Below are positions 8,598 to 17,704 of a stretch of 64,000 nt of DNA, piece after piece. The stretch comes from Loktanella salsilacus (GTDB lineage: Bacteria; Pseudomonadota; Alphaproteobacteria; Rhodobacterales; Rhodobacteraceae). Location: the NCBI RefSeq assembly GCF_900114485.1, contig NZ_FOTF01000005.1, positions 1 to 64,000 of the forward strand, given 5' to 3'. A model generated the notes under the pieces. It worked only from the letters and a program-made list of their open reading frames with translations. It made no database searches and was not told where the DNA came from. How positions within the stretch are numbered: the first letter of the stretch is position 1; each line of letters begins with the position of its first letter. The position numbers and the translations under genes are program-made.

Positions 8598-9499
8598 GGG
8601 CGTTGCAGTTTGACCGCCTCTTGCCGAGCCAACCGGATCACATGACTAAGATATGGCAGCCCATCATCAGCCGTCCGCGTAGCCGCATAAAGCCGTTTTG
8701 TTATCCCTTTGGCCGTCAAAGGCCGCGTCACGTAGTCAGAATTATAACGCACCTGTCGCACAACCCAATCAGGCAGCACGGCCACTCCCCTATTGGACGC
8801 GACCAACAATAAGATCATCGCCGTCAACTCGACCTGCCGCACCGCCGCAGGTTCGACTTTGGCAGGGGTCAGTAATTCGCTAAAAACATCTAGCCGGTGA
8901 CGATCGACCGGATAGGTAATCAACGTTTGGCCACGAAAATCTTCAGCCTCGATAAACGTTTTTTGCGCTAAGGGGTGAACAGCAGCCGCAACAAAAACGG
9001 GTTCATAATCAAAGATGGGCGTAAAGGTGATCCCTTCCAGCTCTTCCGGATCAGAAGACACGACAAGATCGACCTCCTCTCGGCGCAGTGCTGGCAGCGC
9101 ATCAAAAGCTAGACCCGGACGAATATCGACATCGACTTCCGGCCACGCCTTACGAAAGGATTCCAGCACGGGCATCAGCCATTCGAAACAGGCGTGGCAT
9201 TCGATCGCGATATGCAGCCGGCCTGCCTTACCTGTGATCAGTCCCTCAAACTCTGCCTCTAGCGCGGCGACCTGGGGCAAGATGCTTTCCGCCGCCGCCA
9301 GCAGCTTCATGCCCGCGGCAGATAACCGCAATGGCTTGGTGCGCCGCACGAACAACTCGACTCCTGCCTGATCCTCGATCCCCTTGATCTGGTGTGACAG
9401 GGCGGATTGGGTTATGCCCAGCAAATCCGCCGCATTCGACAAACCACCCGTATCGTGGATTGCCTTGATCGTGCGCAGGTGACGGAACTCGATATGCAT
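8594..9499 (-). CDS. metR: LysR-family regulator, probable MetR
   Basis: A 301-residue LysR-type regulator. The helix-turn-helix is at about residues 4-60 (LRTIKAIHDTGG, AADLLGITQSALSHQI), and the effector domain contains the MetR-typical IECHACFEWLMP stretch and YPVDRHRLDVF. It is divergent from metF, the classic MetR target. MetR uses homocysteine as co-regulator to activate methionine genes. The ATG at 9499 begins exactly at the conserved MHIEFRHL; the frame upstream to 9604 overlaps the metF promoter and is not credible. The 97-bp intergenic space holds a candidate binding site. Confidence 0.9.
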   Translation of the reverse strand: MHIEFRHLRTIKAIHDTGGLSNAADLLGITQSALSHQIKGIEDQAGVELFVRRTKPLRLSAAGMKLLAAAESILPQVAALEAEFEGLITGKAGRLHIAIECHACFEWLMPVLESFRKAWPEVDVDIRPGLAFDALPALRREEVDLVVSSDPEELEGITFTPIFDYEPVFVAAAVHPLAQKTFIEAEDFRGQTLITYPVDRHRLDVFSELLTPAKVEPAAVRQVELTAMILLLVASNRGVAVLPDWVVRQVRYNSDYVTRPLTAKGITKRLYAATRTADDGLPYLSHVIRLARQEAVKLQRP

Positions 9500-9531
9500 A
9501 TCGCAGTTATCCTCATAATCATCGTGAGCGT

Positions 9532-9548
9532 TATGAATTTGCCTCATA
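9532..9548. promoter_or_regulatory. Candidate MetR operator between metR and metF
   Basis: TATGA-N7-TCATA is an interrupted palindrome of the size LysR regulators bind, lying 32 bp from the metR start and 47 bp from the metF start. Further CATATG hexamers occur at 9545-9550 and 9564-9569. Assignment to MetR rests on position and shape only. Confidence 0.4.
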
Positions 9549-9595
9549 TGCCGCGAGATGACACATATGACAAGACCGCAGAACAGGATGCCGCC

Positions 9596-10462
9596 ATGAC
9601 ACACCCCAAGATTTCCTTTGAATTCTTCCCGCCGAAAAACCTCGAAGGGTCATTCCGGCTGTGGGATTGTGTGAACGTGCTGGCCCCGCTTGCGCCTGAA
9701 TTTGTGTCAGTCACCTATGGCGCTGGCGGCACCACTCGCAAACTGACGCATGAAGCGGTCACGACGATTGATAAAACCACTGGCCTGAAGGTCGCCGCGC
9801 ACCTGACCTGCGTTGACGCAACCCGCGCTGAAACCCTTGCAATTGCAGAAGAATATGCGGCAGCTGGCATCACGGACATCGTGGCACTGCGCGGCGATGC
9901 GCCCAAGGGCAGCGAAAAGTTCACCGCCCACGCGGACGGCTTTGCATCCTCGGTCGAACTGATTGAAGCCTTGTCGGCGACTGGCAAGTTCACGCTGCGC
10001 GTCGGGGCCTATCCCGAAAAGCACCCCGAAGCGGCGAGCCAAGACGCGGACGTAGAGTGGCTGAAGCGCAAGATTGACGCGGGTGCCGCCGCCGCAATCA
10101 CGCAGTTTTTCTTCGAGGCGGACACCTTTTTCCGCTTCCGCGACAAATGCGTGAAGGCCGGGATCAACGCCCCGATCATCCCCGGCATCCTGCCCGTCGA
10201 AAACTGGAAGGGCGCATCAAAGTTCGCCCTAGCGACAGGCACGTCGATCCCGCCGGTCATTGCGCAAGCCTTTGAAAACGCGCTGCGCGACGGCAATGCT
10301 GATTTGTTGGCCACCGCATTGGCGACAGAGCTGTGCGACGATCTGCTGCAAGGCGGCGTCGATCACCTGCACTTTTATACACTGAACAAGCCGCAGCTGA
10401 CGCATGATGTCTGCCGTGCCCTTGGCATTGCACCCCAGCCGCGCTTGCAAAACGTCGCCTGA
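9596..10462 (+). CDS. metF: Methylenetetrahydrofolate reductase MetF
   Basis: A 288-residue flavoprotein that reduces 5,10-methylene-THF to 5-methyl-THF for the last step of methionine synthesis. Recognisable segments are ISFEFFPPK at the N-terminus, VSVTYGAGGTT, DIVALRGDAP, GAYPEKHPEA, ITQFFFE and HLHFYTLNK near the end. Length is normal for the short bacterial MetF. The ATG at 9596 gives the family-standard MTHPKISFEFFPP; an in-frame ATG at 9548 would overlap the candidate MetR operator. Divergent MetR probably activates it. Confidence 0.95.
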   Translation: MTHPKISFEFFPPKNLEGSFRLWDCVNVLAPLAPEFVSVTYGAGGTTRKLTHEAVTTIDKTTGLKVAAHLTCVDATRAETLAIAEEYAAAGITDIVALRGDAPKGSEKFTAHADGFASSVELIEALSATGKFTLRVGAYPEKHPEAASQDADVEWLKRKIDAGAAAAITQFFFEADTFFRFRDKCVKAGINAPIIPGILPVENWKGASKFALATGTSIPPVIAQAFENALRDGNADLLATALATELCDDLLQGGVDHLHFYTLNKPQLTHDVCRALGIAPQPRLQNVA

Positions 10463-10500
10463 CCCGGCAGCTTGCGGCGAAAATAACGCCGGAGCCTGCC

Positions 10501-10983
10501 ATGCCGATTGCCCAATCCCCTGCTGATCTGCCGGATCGCCAAACCGTTTTGTCCATGTCGGGCCTGCAGTTCATGCAGGCCGTTCTGGCTGGCGAATTGT
10601 CGGGGCCGCCCATCGCGCAGGGCATGAATTTTCTGCTGCACGCGGTTGCGCCGGGCCGCGCTGAATTTCGCGGAACGCCAGAATTTGCCCACCTGAACCC
10701 GGTCGGCGGCGTGCATGGCGGCTGGTATGGCACGGTTTTGGATAGCTGCATGGCCTGCGCCGTGATGACGACGGTGCCCAAGGGGTCGGTCTACACCACA
10801 CTGGAATACAAAATTAACATTGTTCGCGCGATCCCGCCGGGCACACCCGTCATTGCGACAGGCATTGTCGACCACGCAGGCCGGTCCACCGGGGTATCGA
10901 CGGGCCGGATCGAAGGGCTGGACGGCAAGCTTTATGCAACAGGGTCAACGACTTGCCTAATCATGCAATTCGAAAAACCCTAG
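10501..10983 (+). CDS. PaaI-type hotdog-fold thioesterase
   Basis: A 160-residue hotdog-fold acyl-CoA thioesterase of the PaaI/YigI type. The typical loop and helix are HLNPVGGVHGGWYGTVLDSCM, where the HGG sequence and following Asp are the catalytic region. The later YKINIVRAIPPGTPV stretch matches the central beta-sheet of the family. It starts 38 bp after metF, with GGAG before the ATG, so it may be co-transcribed with metF, though no metabolic link is obvious. It converges on the DUF2235 gene with a 4-bp stop overlap. Substrate unknown. Confidence 0.85.
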   Translation: MPIAQSPADLPDRQTVLSMSGLQFMQAVLAGELSGPPIAQGMNFLLHAVAPGRAEFRGTPEFAHLNPVGGVHGGWYGTVLDSCMACAVMTTVPKGSVYTTLEYKINIVRAIPPGTPVIATGIVDHAGRSTGVSTGRIEGLDGKLYATGSTTCLIMQFEKP

Positions 10984-12053
10984 GGCTGATAGGCGGCATC
11001 CGGCTGGTCGAACACAACCGGGGCGATGCTATCGTGCAGGCGCTCGGACGGATCGAACAGGATAGCGCGCGGTTGGCGCAGCAAGAAAACCTTGGCCCAG
11101 CCGTGCCATTGCCCGATAGACGGCGCGCTGGAATCGCAGGGAAACCGATCTTTCCATCCATCCGGAAGCGGCACACCGCAGGCGTTGATTTTCTCTAGCA
11201 TCCACACCAACGGAATATTCGCCAGCGGACGCGCTGGCGGATAGGCACCAACCTGCCCGCCCACATCGCCATGCGTGCCGCGAAACCAGACCTGCTCTAC
11301 CACGGCATCGCCATCCAAACTGGTATCCCACATCACAGGGCGATAAACATTCCGCCGTTCGTCCAAGGCAAGCGCGTGAAAGCCGTAGCGCACATGACGT
11401 CCCAAACGGTGATCGTGAAAACCGTGGTGATCGGCGCGGTCCAGCGGCGTGCGGCGGCCCAGCGCCTTGACCGTATCCCAGACGCCGACAGCCTCGATCT
11501 GGACGTCATCGTGGCACAACAGGCGACGAAAGGCGGATGCGGCCTCTGACCCGCCGCCAGCTTGATAATGGCGATAGGCGGTGCGCACGGCACTGACTGT
11601 CGCCTCGTCGTGTTTCAGCAAGCCAATGCGGCCGATGAGCCCAGCCAAAGAGCGCACAGCAAAGGCGCCGCGCGAATAGCCCATCAAAATGATGGTATCA
11701 CCGGGCCGATAGCGTGAGGCGAGCACGCCGTAGGCCCGCCTGATCTGCCTGTTCATCCCGCGGCCAGTCATCACGTCCCACGTCTGATACCAGTCCGTCC
11801 ATTGAATCCCGGCCTCGTAATAGACGGTCAGGTTTGCGCGCTGCCCGACCTCGCGCAGCAGTTTGAACGTGCGGCCTGCGTTCGTCGCGTTGCCTTGGGA
11901 CAACGATGACATCGTGCCATCCAAAATGATGACATGCGTCGCAGGCCCGCGCCTGCGATGCGCGCCGCTTTTCTGGCGCGGTTGAAGGCCAAAAAGGCCA
12001 AGAAACCAGTTACGCGGGTTCAGAACGGGCCTCCTGCAACCAGCCCCAGACAC
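10980..12053 (-). CDS. DUF2235 alpha/beta-hydrolase domain protein
   Basis: About 357 residues. The DUF2235 domain starts with the conserved VIILDGTMSS strand and contains a serine-hydrolase nucleophile elbow GYSRGAF, VWDTVKALG, the RHVRYGFHALALDE segment and WFRGTHGDVGG. Proteins with this fold include the Tle1 phospholipase effectors of type VI secretion, but most stand-alone members are uncharacterised and no secretion genes are near. The start is uncertain. The only canonical upstream start is the GTG at 12053, inside the coxL-like gene. However, an AGGAGG site at 12030-12035 is spaced 6 nt before an in-frame CTG at 12023, which may be the true start. It overlaps or abuts the upstream gene, suggesting translational coupling. 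Confidence 0.82.
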   Translation of the reverse strand: MSGAGCRRPVLNPRNWFLGLFGLQPRQKSGAHRRRGPATHVIILDGTMSSLSQGNATNAGRTFKLLREVGQRANLTVYYEAGIQWTDWYQTWDVMTGRGMNRQIRRAYGVLASRYRPGDTIILMGYSRGAFAVRSLAGLIGRIGLLKHDEATVSAVRTAYRHYQAGGGSEAASAFRRLLCHDDVQIEAVGVWDTVKALGRRTPLDRADHHGFHDHRLGRHVRYGFHALALDERRNVYRPVMWDTSLDGDAVVEQVWFRGTHGDVGGQVGAYPPARPLANIPLVWMLEKINACGVPLPDGWKDRFPCDSSAPSIGQWHGWAKVFLLRQPRAILFDPSERLHDSIAPVVFDQPDAAYQP

Positions 12054-14298
12054 GGTGCGGCGTAAAAGGCATCTCGACCTGCCGCACGCCGCTATCCCAC
12101 AGCGCATCCAGCACGGCATTGGCGACGGCCGCCAGCGCGCCGACGGTTCCCGCCTCGCCGCAGCCTTTCATGCCCATCGGGTTATACAGCGACGGCGTGC
12201 CGCGGGTCGAGAAATCAATCATCGGCACGTCCGCGGCGCGGGGCATACCGTAGTCCATGAAGCTGGCGGTCAGCAATTGACCGTCCTCGTCAAAGACAAC
12301 GCGTTCCATCAGCGCCTGCCCAAGGCCCTGCGCGACGCCGCCATGCACCTGACCTTCGACCAATACCGGGCTGATCAGATTGCCAAAATCATCGACAACG
12401 GTGTAGCGATCAACGGCTGTCTCCCCCGTCTCGGGGTCAATTTCGACCTCGACCACATGGGCACCGTTCGGAAAGCTGCGGTTATCCAATGTGATCCGCT
12501 GGCTGTGGCGCAGCAGGTCGGTGCGGCCATCGGCGCGGGCCATTTCAGCAACGTCCAGCATGGTCGGCGTCAGGTTCGATCCCGCGATGCGAAAGCGTTC
12601 GTCGTCAAAGCTGACTGCGCCGTCTTCCTTCTCGCTTAGATAGGCGGTGAACGACGTGATCATGGCGTCCACCGTCGCCAGCGTCGCGGTATTCTGCACC
12701 GTGACAGAGCGTGACCCGCCGGTACCGCCGCCCGTCGCGATGCGGTCGCTATCGCCTTGAATGACGGCAATGCGGTCCGCCGGAATGCCCGTCTGGTCCG
12801 ACAGAAACTGCGCATAGACGGTTTCGTGCCCCTGCCCATTCGACTGCGTGCCAACGTAGATCAAAGCGCCGCCACCTTCCGTAAACTCCACCGTGGTGGT
12901 TTCCGAAGGATCGCCCAGAATGCTTTCGATATAGTAACAGATGCCCTGACCGCGCAGCTTGCCCGCCGCCACCGACGCGGCCTTGCGCGCGGCAAAGCCC
13001 GGCGTGTCGGCGCTGCCCTGCGCGGTATCCAGCAGCGCAGAAAATTCGCCCACGTCATAGGTCACGCCGCTGGCCGTTGTATAGGGAAACTGGTCCGGCG
13101 CGATAAAGTTACGCTTGCGCAGATCCCAGCCGCTGATGCCCAATTGGCGCGCAGCCTCGTCCATGGACCGTTCAAGGACAAAGATCGCCTCTGGCCGCCC
13201 CGCGCCGCGATAGGCGTCAACGGGCGTCGTATTCGTATAGATGCCGCGGGTGCGCATATAGGCGTGCTTGACCGCATAGGTCCCGGTCAGGACCTTGCTG
13301 AACAGATCGGTCTGAATGCCCTGCCCGAACTGGCTGTTATAGGCGCCCATATTCGCAAGGGTATCCAGCTTATACCCCGTCAGCCGGTGGTCTGCGTCAA
13401 AGGCGAGCGTCGCCTGTGTTACCAGATCGCGGCCAGCGTTATCCGTCAGCATGCCTTCGGTGCGTTCCGACATCCAGCGCACGGGGCGACCCAGCGCGCG
13501 GGCTGCATGGGCCACGACAAAGGGTTCGGGATAGCGCATTGCCTTCATCCCGAAACCGCCACCGACGTCGGGCGTGGTCACGCGCACGTCTTCTGGCGAA
13601 AGGTCGAAATGCTTGACCAAATCGCCCTTGGGCACCCAGACACCCTGCCCGTTCACAGCGACATGCAGCCGGCCATCGGTGACCTCGGCGTAACAGCCGC
13701 GCCCCTCCATCGCGTTGCAGATGATGCGGTTGTCGGTGACTTGAACCTGCACAACATGGGTCGCCGCAGCGATGGCCGCATCGGTCGCCGCCTCATCGCC
13801 AAGGCCGTAATCGAACGCAAGGTTATCGGGCGCAGTGTCGTGCAGCATCTGCCCGCCCACCGCGACGTCCATCTTGGCGGGCAGATCGTCGATATCCACC
13901 ATCACCAGCTCTGCCGCGTCGCGGGCCTGCGCCAAAGTGTCCGCGATCACACATGCAATCGGCTCGCCCACGTGGCGCACATGACCCTGCGCCAAAATGG
14001 GCCGCCGTGTATGCGCGCCCTTGCCGCCGTCCCGCGTCTTGATCTGCGCGCCGGCCAGATCCAGCACCATGCCTGCCGCCAGCAAATCGTCCGCCGTCAG
14101 CACCGCATGCACACCGGGGGCCGCCCGCGCATCATCCGCGTCGATCCCCGTCAGCACGCCATGCCCGACCTGAGCGCGCACAAACACAGCAAACAGCGCG
14201 CCCGCGGGCGCAATATCATCGACATAGCGCCCCTGCCCGGTCAGGAACCGCTGATCCTCGACCCGGGTGATAGGCTGACTTTTCCCGAACTTTTCCAT
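12010..14298 (-). CDS. Molybdopterin-binding subunit, xanthine dehydrogenase/CODH form II family
   Basis: A 762-residue large subunit of the molybdenum hydroxylase family. It has the aldehyde oxidase a/b hammerhead domain (residues about 15-130) and the Mo-cofactor domain with GGGFGMK, AYRGAGR (362-368), GTQSNGQGHET and the GEAG active-site Glu near the C-terminus. AYRGAGR marks form II (CoxL-like) enzymes; true aerobic CO dehydrogenase has AYxCSFR. It therefore probably oxidises an unknown aldehyde or heterocycle rather than CO. The FeS and FAD subunits (CoxS, CoxM) are not adjacent, which is unusual for a functional complex. The ATG at 14298 gives the normal EKFGKSQPITRVED start; the long frame upstream is antisense to valS. 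Confidence 0.93.
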   Translation of the reverse strand: MEKFGKSQPITRVEDQRFLTGQGRYVDDIAPAGALFAVFVRAQVGHGVLTGIDADDARAAPGVHAVLTADDLLAAGMVLDLAGAQIKTRDGGKGAHTRRPILAQGHVRHVGEPIACVIADTLAQARDAAELVMVDIDDLPAKMDVAVGGQMLHDTAPDNLAFDYGLGDEAATDAAIAAATHVVQVQVTDNRIICNAMEGRGCYAEVTDGRLHVAVNGQGVWVPKGDLVKHFDLSPEDVRVTTPDVGGGFGMKAMRYPEPFVVAHAARALGRPVRWMSERTEGMLTDNAGRDLVTQATLAFDADHRLTGYKLDTLANMGAYNSQFGQGIQTDLFSKVLTGTYAVKHAYMRTRGIYTNTTPVDAYRGAGRPEAIFVLERSMDEAARQLGISGWDLRKRNFIAPDQFPYTTASGVTYDVGEFSALLDTAQGSADTPGFAARKAASVAAGKLRGQGICYYIESILGDPSETTTVEFTEGGGALIYVGTQSNGQGHETVYAQFLSDQTGIPADRIAVIQGDSDRIATGGGTGGSRSVTVQNTATLATVDAMITSFTAYLSEKEDGAVSFDDERFRIAGSNLTPTMLDVAEMARADGRTDLLRHSQRITLDNRSFPNGAHVVEVEIDPETGETAVDRYTVVDDFGNLISPVLVEGQVHGGVAQGLGQALMERVVFDEDGQLLTASFMDYGMPRAADVPMIDFSTRGTPSLYNPMGMKGCGEAGTVGALAAVANAVLDALWDSGVRQVEMPFTPHRVWGWLQEARSEPA

Positions 14299-14430
14299 CG
14301 CAGGCGCACCTTTATATTTCCCGGCGAACCCTAACCCAGACCGCGCCAGTGTCCAGAGCCGGGCATTGCCCCTTTTCCCCTTGCCCCCCATTGGGTAAAC
14401 CCTAGTCAAACAGATGTAAGGACACGCCCC

Positions 14431-17400
14431 ATGGCCCTGGATAAAACCTTTGACCCCGCCGCACGCGAAGCCGCGATTTATGCCGCCTGGGAAGAGGCCC
14501 GCGCGTTCAAGGCTGGCGCTGGCAAACGCCGCGATGAAACATTCACCATCATGCTGCCGCCGCCCAATGTGACCGGTGCGCTGCACGTCGGCCACGCCTT
14601 CAATCATACGCTGATGGACATCCTGACGCGGTGGAAACGGATGCAGGGATATGACACGCTGTGGCAGCCCGGTCTGGACCACGCAGGCATCGCCACGCAA
14701 CTTGTCGTGGAAAAACAACTTGCTGCGGCCCAGCAACCCGGCCGCGCCGATCTGGGGCGCCAGGCCTTTATCGCGAAAATCTGGGAATGGAAGGCACAGT
14801 CCGGCGGCACGATTGAAAAGCAGGCCAAGCGTCTGGGCGACAGCATGGACTGGGACCGCTCTGCCTTTACCATGTCCGGGGCCGAATCCGCGCCAGAGTC
14901 CGAGAAAGACGGCAACTTCCACGACGCCGTGCTCAAGGTCTTTGTCGACATGTATAACAAGGGACTGATTTATCGCGGCAAGCGCCTGGTAAACTGGGAC
15001 CCGCATTTTGAAACCGCGATTTCCGACCTCGAGGTCGAGAATATCGAGGTCGACGGCCACATGTGGCACTTCAAATACCCCCTCGCGGGCGGTGCGACCT
15101 ATACCTACGTCGAAAAGGACGAGGATGGCGCAGTGCTGTTCGAGGAAGAGCGCGATTATATTTCCATCGCCACCACGCGCCCCGAAACCATGCTGGGCGA
15201 CGGCGCCGTTGCGGTCCACCCGGACGACACGCGCTATGCCGCAATCGTCGGCAAGCTGTGCGAAATCCCCGTCGGGCCGAAAGAATCCCGCCGTCTGATC
15301 CCGATCATCACCGATGAATACCCCGACATGACCTTCGGGTCCGGCGCGGTGAAAATCACCGGCGCGCACGATTTCAACGACTACCAAGTCGCCAAGCGCG
15401 GCGGCATCCCGATGTTTGCCCTGATGGACACCAAAGGCCGCATGCGCGCCGACGGTCGCCCCTACGACGAAGAAGCCGCAACCGCGCAGGCCATCGCGAA
15501 TGGCATAGAGTCCTTTGACGAAGCCAAGATCGCAGGCATGAACCTTGTGCCAGAGGCCTACCGCGGCCTTGACCGCTTCGAGGCGCGCGAGAAGGTCATC
15601 GCCGACATCACCGCCGAAGGCCTTGCCGTGATGACCGTCGCCACCGACCCGCGCCTTGGTAAAGCGGCGATCAAAGCCCCCGTCGCGCCAGAGGAAGGCG
15701 GCGAAGCCCGCACCGAGGCCGAGGAACTGGTCCCGCTGGTCGAGGCCAAGAAGATCATGCAGCCTTTCGGCGACCGCTCCGGCGTCGTGATCGAGCCTGC
15801 CTTGACCGACCAATGGTTCGTGGACACGACACAAATCGTCGGCCCCGCACTGGACGCCGTCCGGGACGGCCGCACCAAGATTATCCCCGAGAGCGGCGAG
15901 AAGGTCTATTACCACTGGCTGGAAAACATCGAGCCTTGGTGCATCTCTCGCCAGCTGTGGTGGGGTCACCAGATTCCGGTGTGGTATGGCCTCGACCTCG
16001 GCGTCGCCGACGAACATAACCCCTCCGGCGATCTGGACGAGGTCGATTTGATGACCCTGCTAATCGACGGCGGCATGTTGCACCGCGACGACGTGATGCA
16101 CTGCGGCGTCGATCTGGACAGCATCAAATCGGCCTTCGTCTTCGACAACGCCGACATCCCCAGCCCCCTAAGCCACGCCAAAGTGGTCGAGGTCAGCACA
16201 CGCGCCGAGGCGATCCAACGCTTCAGCGAAAGCCTTGCGCAATACAACGTGTCTCAGGACCCAACCCAGCTGGAATACCCCGTGTGGCGCGACCCCGATG
16301 TGCTCGACACTTGGTTCTCTTCCGGCCTGTGGCCCTTCGGCACCCTCGGCTGGCCCGAGGAAACGCCAGAACTGGCGAAATACTTCCCCGGCGATGTCCT
16401 GATCACCGGACAAGACATCCTGTTCTTCTGGGTTGCCCGGATGATGATGATGTCGCTGGCCGTGACGGATGAAATCCCGTTCCACACCGTCTACTTGCAT
16501 CAGCTTGTCCGCGACGCCAAGGGCGAGAAGATGTCAAAGACGCGCGGCAACGTCATCGACCCGCTGGCAATGATCGACCTTTATGGTGCTGACGCTCTGC
16601 GCTTCAACAATGCCGCGATGGCTGCGATCGGCGGCGTGCTGAAAATCAACGAAGACCGCATCAAGGGCTACCGCAACTTCGGCACGAAGCTCTGGAATGC
16701 CACCCGCTTTGCGGAAATGAACGACGTCTTCACCGCCCCGCGTGCAGACGGCGTCCCGCAGGCCACCCAAACCGTGAACCGCTGGATCATTGGCGAGACC
16801 GCTAAAGTTCGCGTCGAAGTCGACGCCGCCCTGACCGCTTACCGCTTCAACGATGCAGCGAATGCGCTTTATGCCTTCGTCTGGGGCAAGGTCTGCGACT
16901 GGTACGTCGAATTCTCCAAACCCTTGCTGCTTGACGGCGCAGAGGCCGAGAAACTGGAAACCCAGCAAACCATGGCTTGGGTGCTGGACCAGTGCTTTGC
17001 CATGCTGCACCCCTTCATGCCCTTCATCACAGAAGAGCTTTGGTCCCTCACCGGCACCCGCGCCCAAATGCTGGCGCTGACGCCGTGGCCCGACACCCTC
17101 ACCGCCGATCTGGTCGACGCGCAGGCGCAGGCCGAAATGGATTGGACGATCTCTTTGATCGACGGCGTCCGCTCTGCCCGCGCGCAAATGAACGTGCCCG
17201 CTGGCCTGAAAATTGGCGTGCTGCGGATCGAGGCTGACAGCGACGCGCAAAAGGCGCAGGCCAGCAACCTGCCCATGATCCAGCGCCTGGCCCGGATCGA
17301 AAGCATCGACGTCGCCGCCGAGGTGCCCAAAGGCTCCCTGACCGTCGCTGTCAAAGGCGCGACCTTCGCCCTGCCGCTGGCAGGTCTGATCGACGTGGAC

Positions 17401-17601
17401 GCAGAAAAAGACCGCCTCGCTAAGGGCCTGATGAAGCTTGAAAAAGAAATCAAAGGTCTCGCAGGCCGCGCGAACAATCCGAAATTCGCGGACTCCGCCC
17501 CGCCAGAGGTTGTCGCCGAGACGAAGCAAAACCTCGCAGACCGCGAAGCGGAAGCAGAACAGCTCAAAACCGCCCTCGCCCGCCTGTCAGAAATCGACTG
17601 A
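14431..17601 (+). CDS. valS: Valyl-tRNA synthetase ValS
   Basis: A 1056-residue class Ia synthetase that charges tRNA-Val. The HIGH signature is HVGH at residues 52-55 (in GALHVGHA) and the KMSKS signature is KMSKT at 700-704. The CP1 editing domain lies between, roughly 230-500, with [20 protein letters not shown] and the TDQWFVDT region. A tRNA-anticodon domain and a C-terminal coiled coil (about 980-1056) complete it. The protein is somewhat longer than E. coli ValS (951 residues) because of a loop insertion around residues 530-610. The start at 14431 follows TAAGGA. Confidence 0.97.
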   Translation: MALDKTFDPAAREAAIYAAWEEARAFKAGAGKRRDETFTIMLPPPNVTGALHVGHAFNHTLMDILTRWKRMQGYDTLWQPGLDHAGIATQLVVEKQLAAAQQPGRADLGRQAFIAKIWEWKAQSGGTIEKQAKRLGDSMDWDRSAFTMSGAESAPESEKDGNFHDAVLKVFVDMYNKGLIYRGKRLVNWDPHFETAISDLEVENIEVDGHMWHFKYPLAGGATYTYVEKDEDGAVLFEEERDYISIATTRPETMLGDGAVAVHPDDTRYAAIVGKLCEIPVGPKESRRLIPIITDEYPDMTFGSGAVKITGAHDFNDYQVAKRGGIPMFALMDTKGRMRADGRPYDEEAATAQAIANGIESFDEAKIAGMNLVPEAYRGLDRFEAREKVIADITAEGLAVMTVATDPRLGKAAIKAPVAPEEGGEARTEAEELVPLVEAKKIMQPFGDRSGVVIEPALTDQWFVDTTQIVGPALDAVRDGRTKIIPESGEKVYYHWLENIEPWCISRQLWWGHQIPVWYGLDLGVADEHNPSGDLDEVDLMTLLIDGGMLHRDDVMHCGVDLDSIKSAFVFDNADIPSPLSHAKVVEVSTRAEAIQRFSESLAQYNVSQDPTQLEYPVWRDPDVLDTWFSSGLWPFGTLGWPEETPELAKYFPGDVLITGQDILFFWVARMMMMSLAVTDEIPFHTVYLHQLVRDAKGEKMSKTRGNVIDPLAMIDLYGADALRFNNAAMAAIGGVLKINEDRIKGYRNFGTKLWNATRFAEMNDVFTAPRADGVPQATQTVNRWIIGETAKVRVEVDAALTAYRFNDAANALYAFVWGKVCDWYVEFSKPLLLDGAEAEKLETQQTMAWVLDQCFAMLHPFMPFITEELWSLTGTRAQMLALTPWPDTLTADLVDAQAQAEMDWTISLIDGVRSARAQMNVPAGLKIGVLRIEADSDAQKAQASNLPMIQRLARIESIDVAAEVPKGSLTVAVKGATFALPLAGLIDVDAEKDRLAKGLMKLEKEIKGLAGRANNPKFADSAPPEVVAETKQNLADREAEAEQLKTALARLSEID

Positions 17602-17621
17602 CCCCGGCATCATCTTGCCAA

Positions 17622-17700
17622 AAATACTCCCGCCGGAGGCATCAACGCGTGCCTCCGGCCACCCGTCCTCGCTTTTTCCTGAAATACTCCCGCCGGAGGC
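17622..17700 (+). repeat. Extragenic element: two 19-bp direct repeats plus hairpin
   Basis: AAATACTCCCGCCGGAGGC occurs identically at 17622-17640 and 17682-17700, exactly 60 bp apart. The first copy ends in GCCGGAGGC, which pairs perfectly with GCCTCCGGC at 17651-17659 (10-nt loop). A CTTTTTCC tract lies about 12 nt further, so this may end valS transcripts. The second copy supplies the GGAGG used by the GTG start of the next gene. Similar elements are widespread between genes in Rhodobacterales. Confidence 0.85.
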
Positions 17701-17704
17701 TCCC

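Noticed and set aside
12757-14334. 525-codon frame antisense to the CoxL-like gene.
   Set aside because: High-GC shadow frame; the opposite strand encodes an unmistakable Mo-hydroxylase subunit.
14299-16017. Upstream extension of the CoxL-like frame into 573 more codons.
   Set aside because: It is antisense to valS and the family start is at 14298.
16534-17529. 331-codon minus-strand frame inside valS.
   Set aside because: Antisense shadow of the synthetase C-terminal region.
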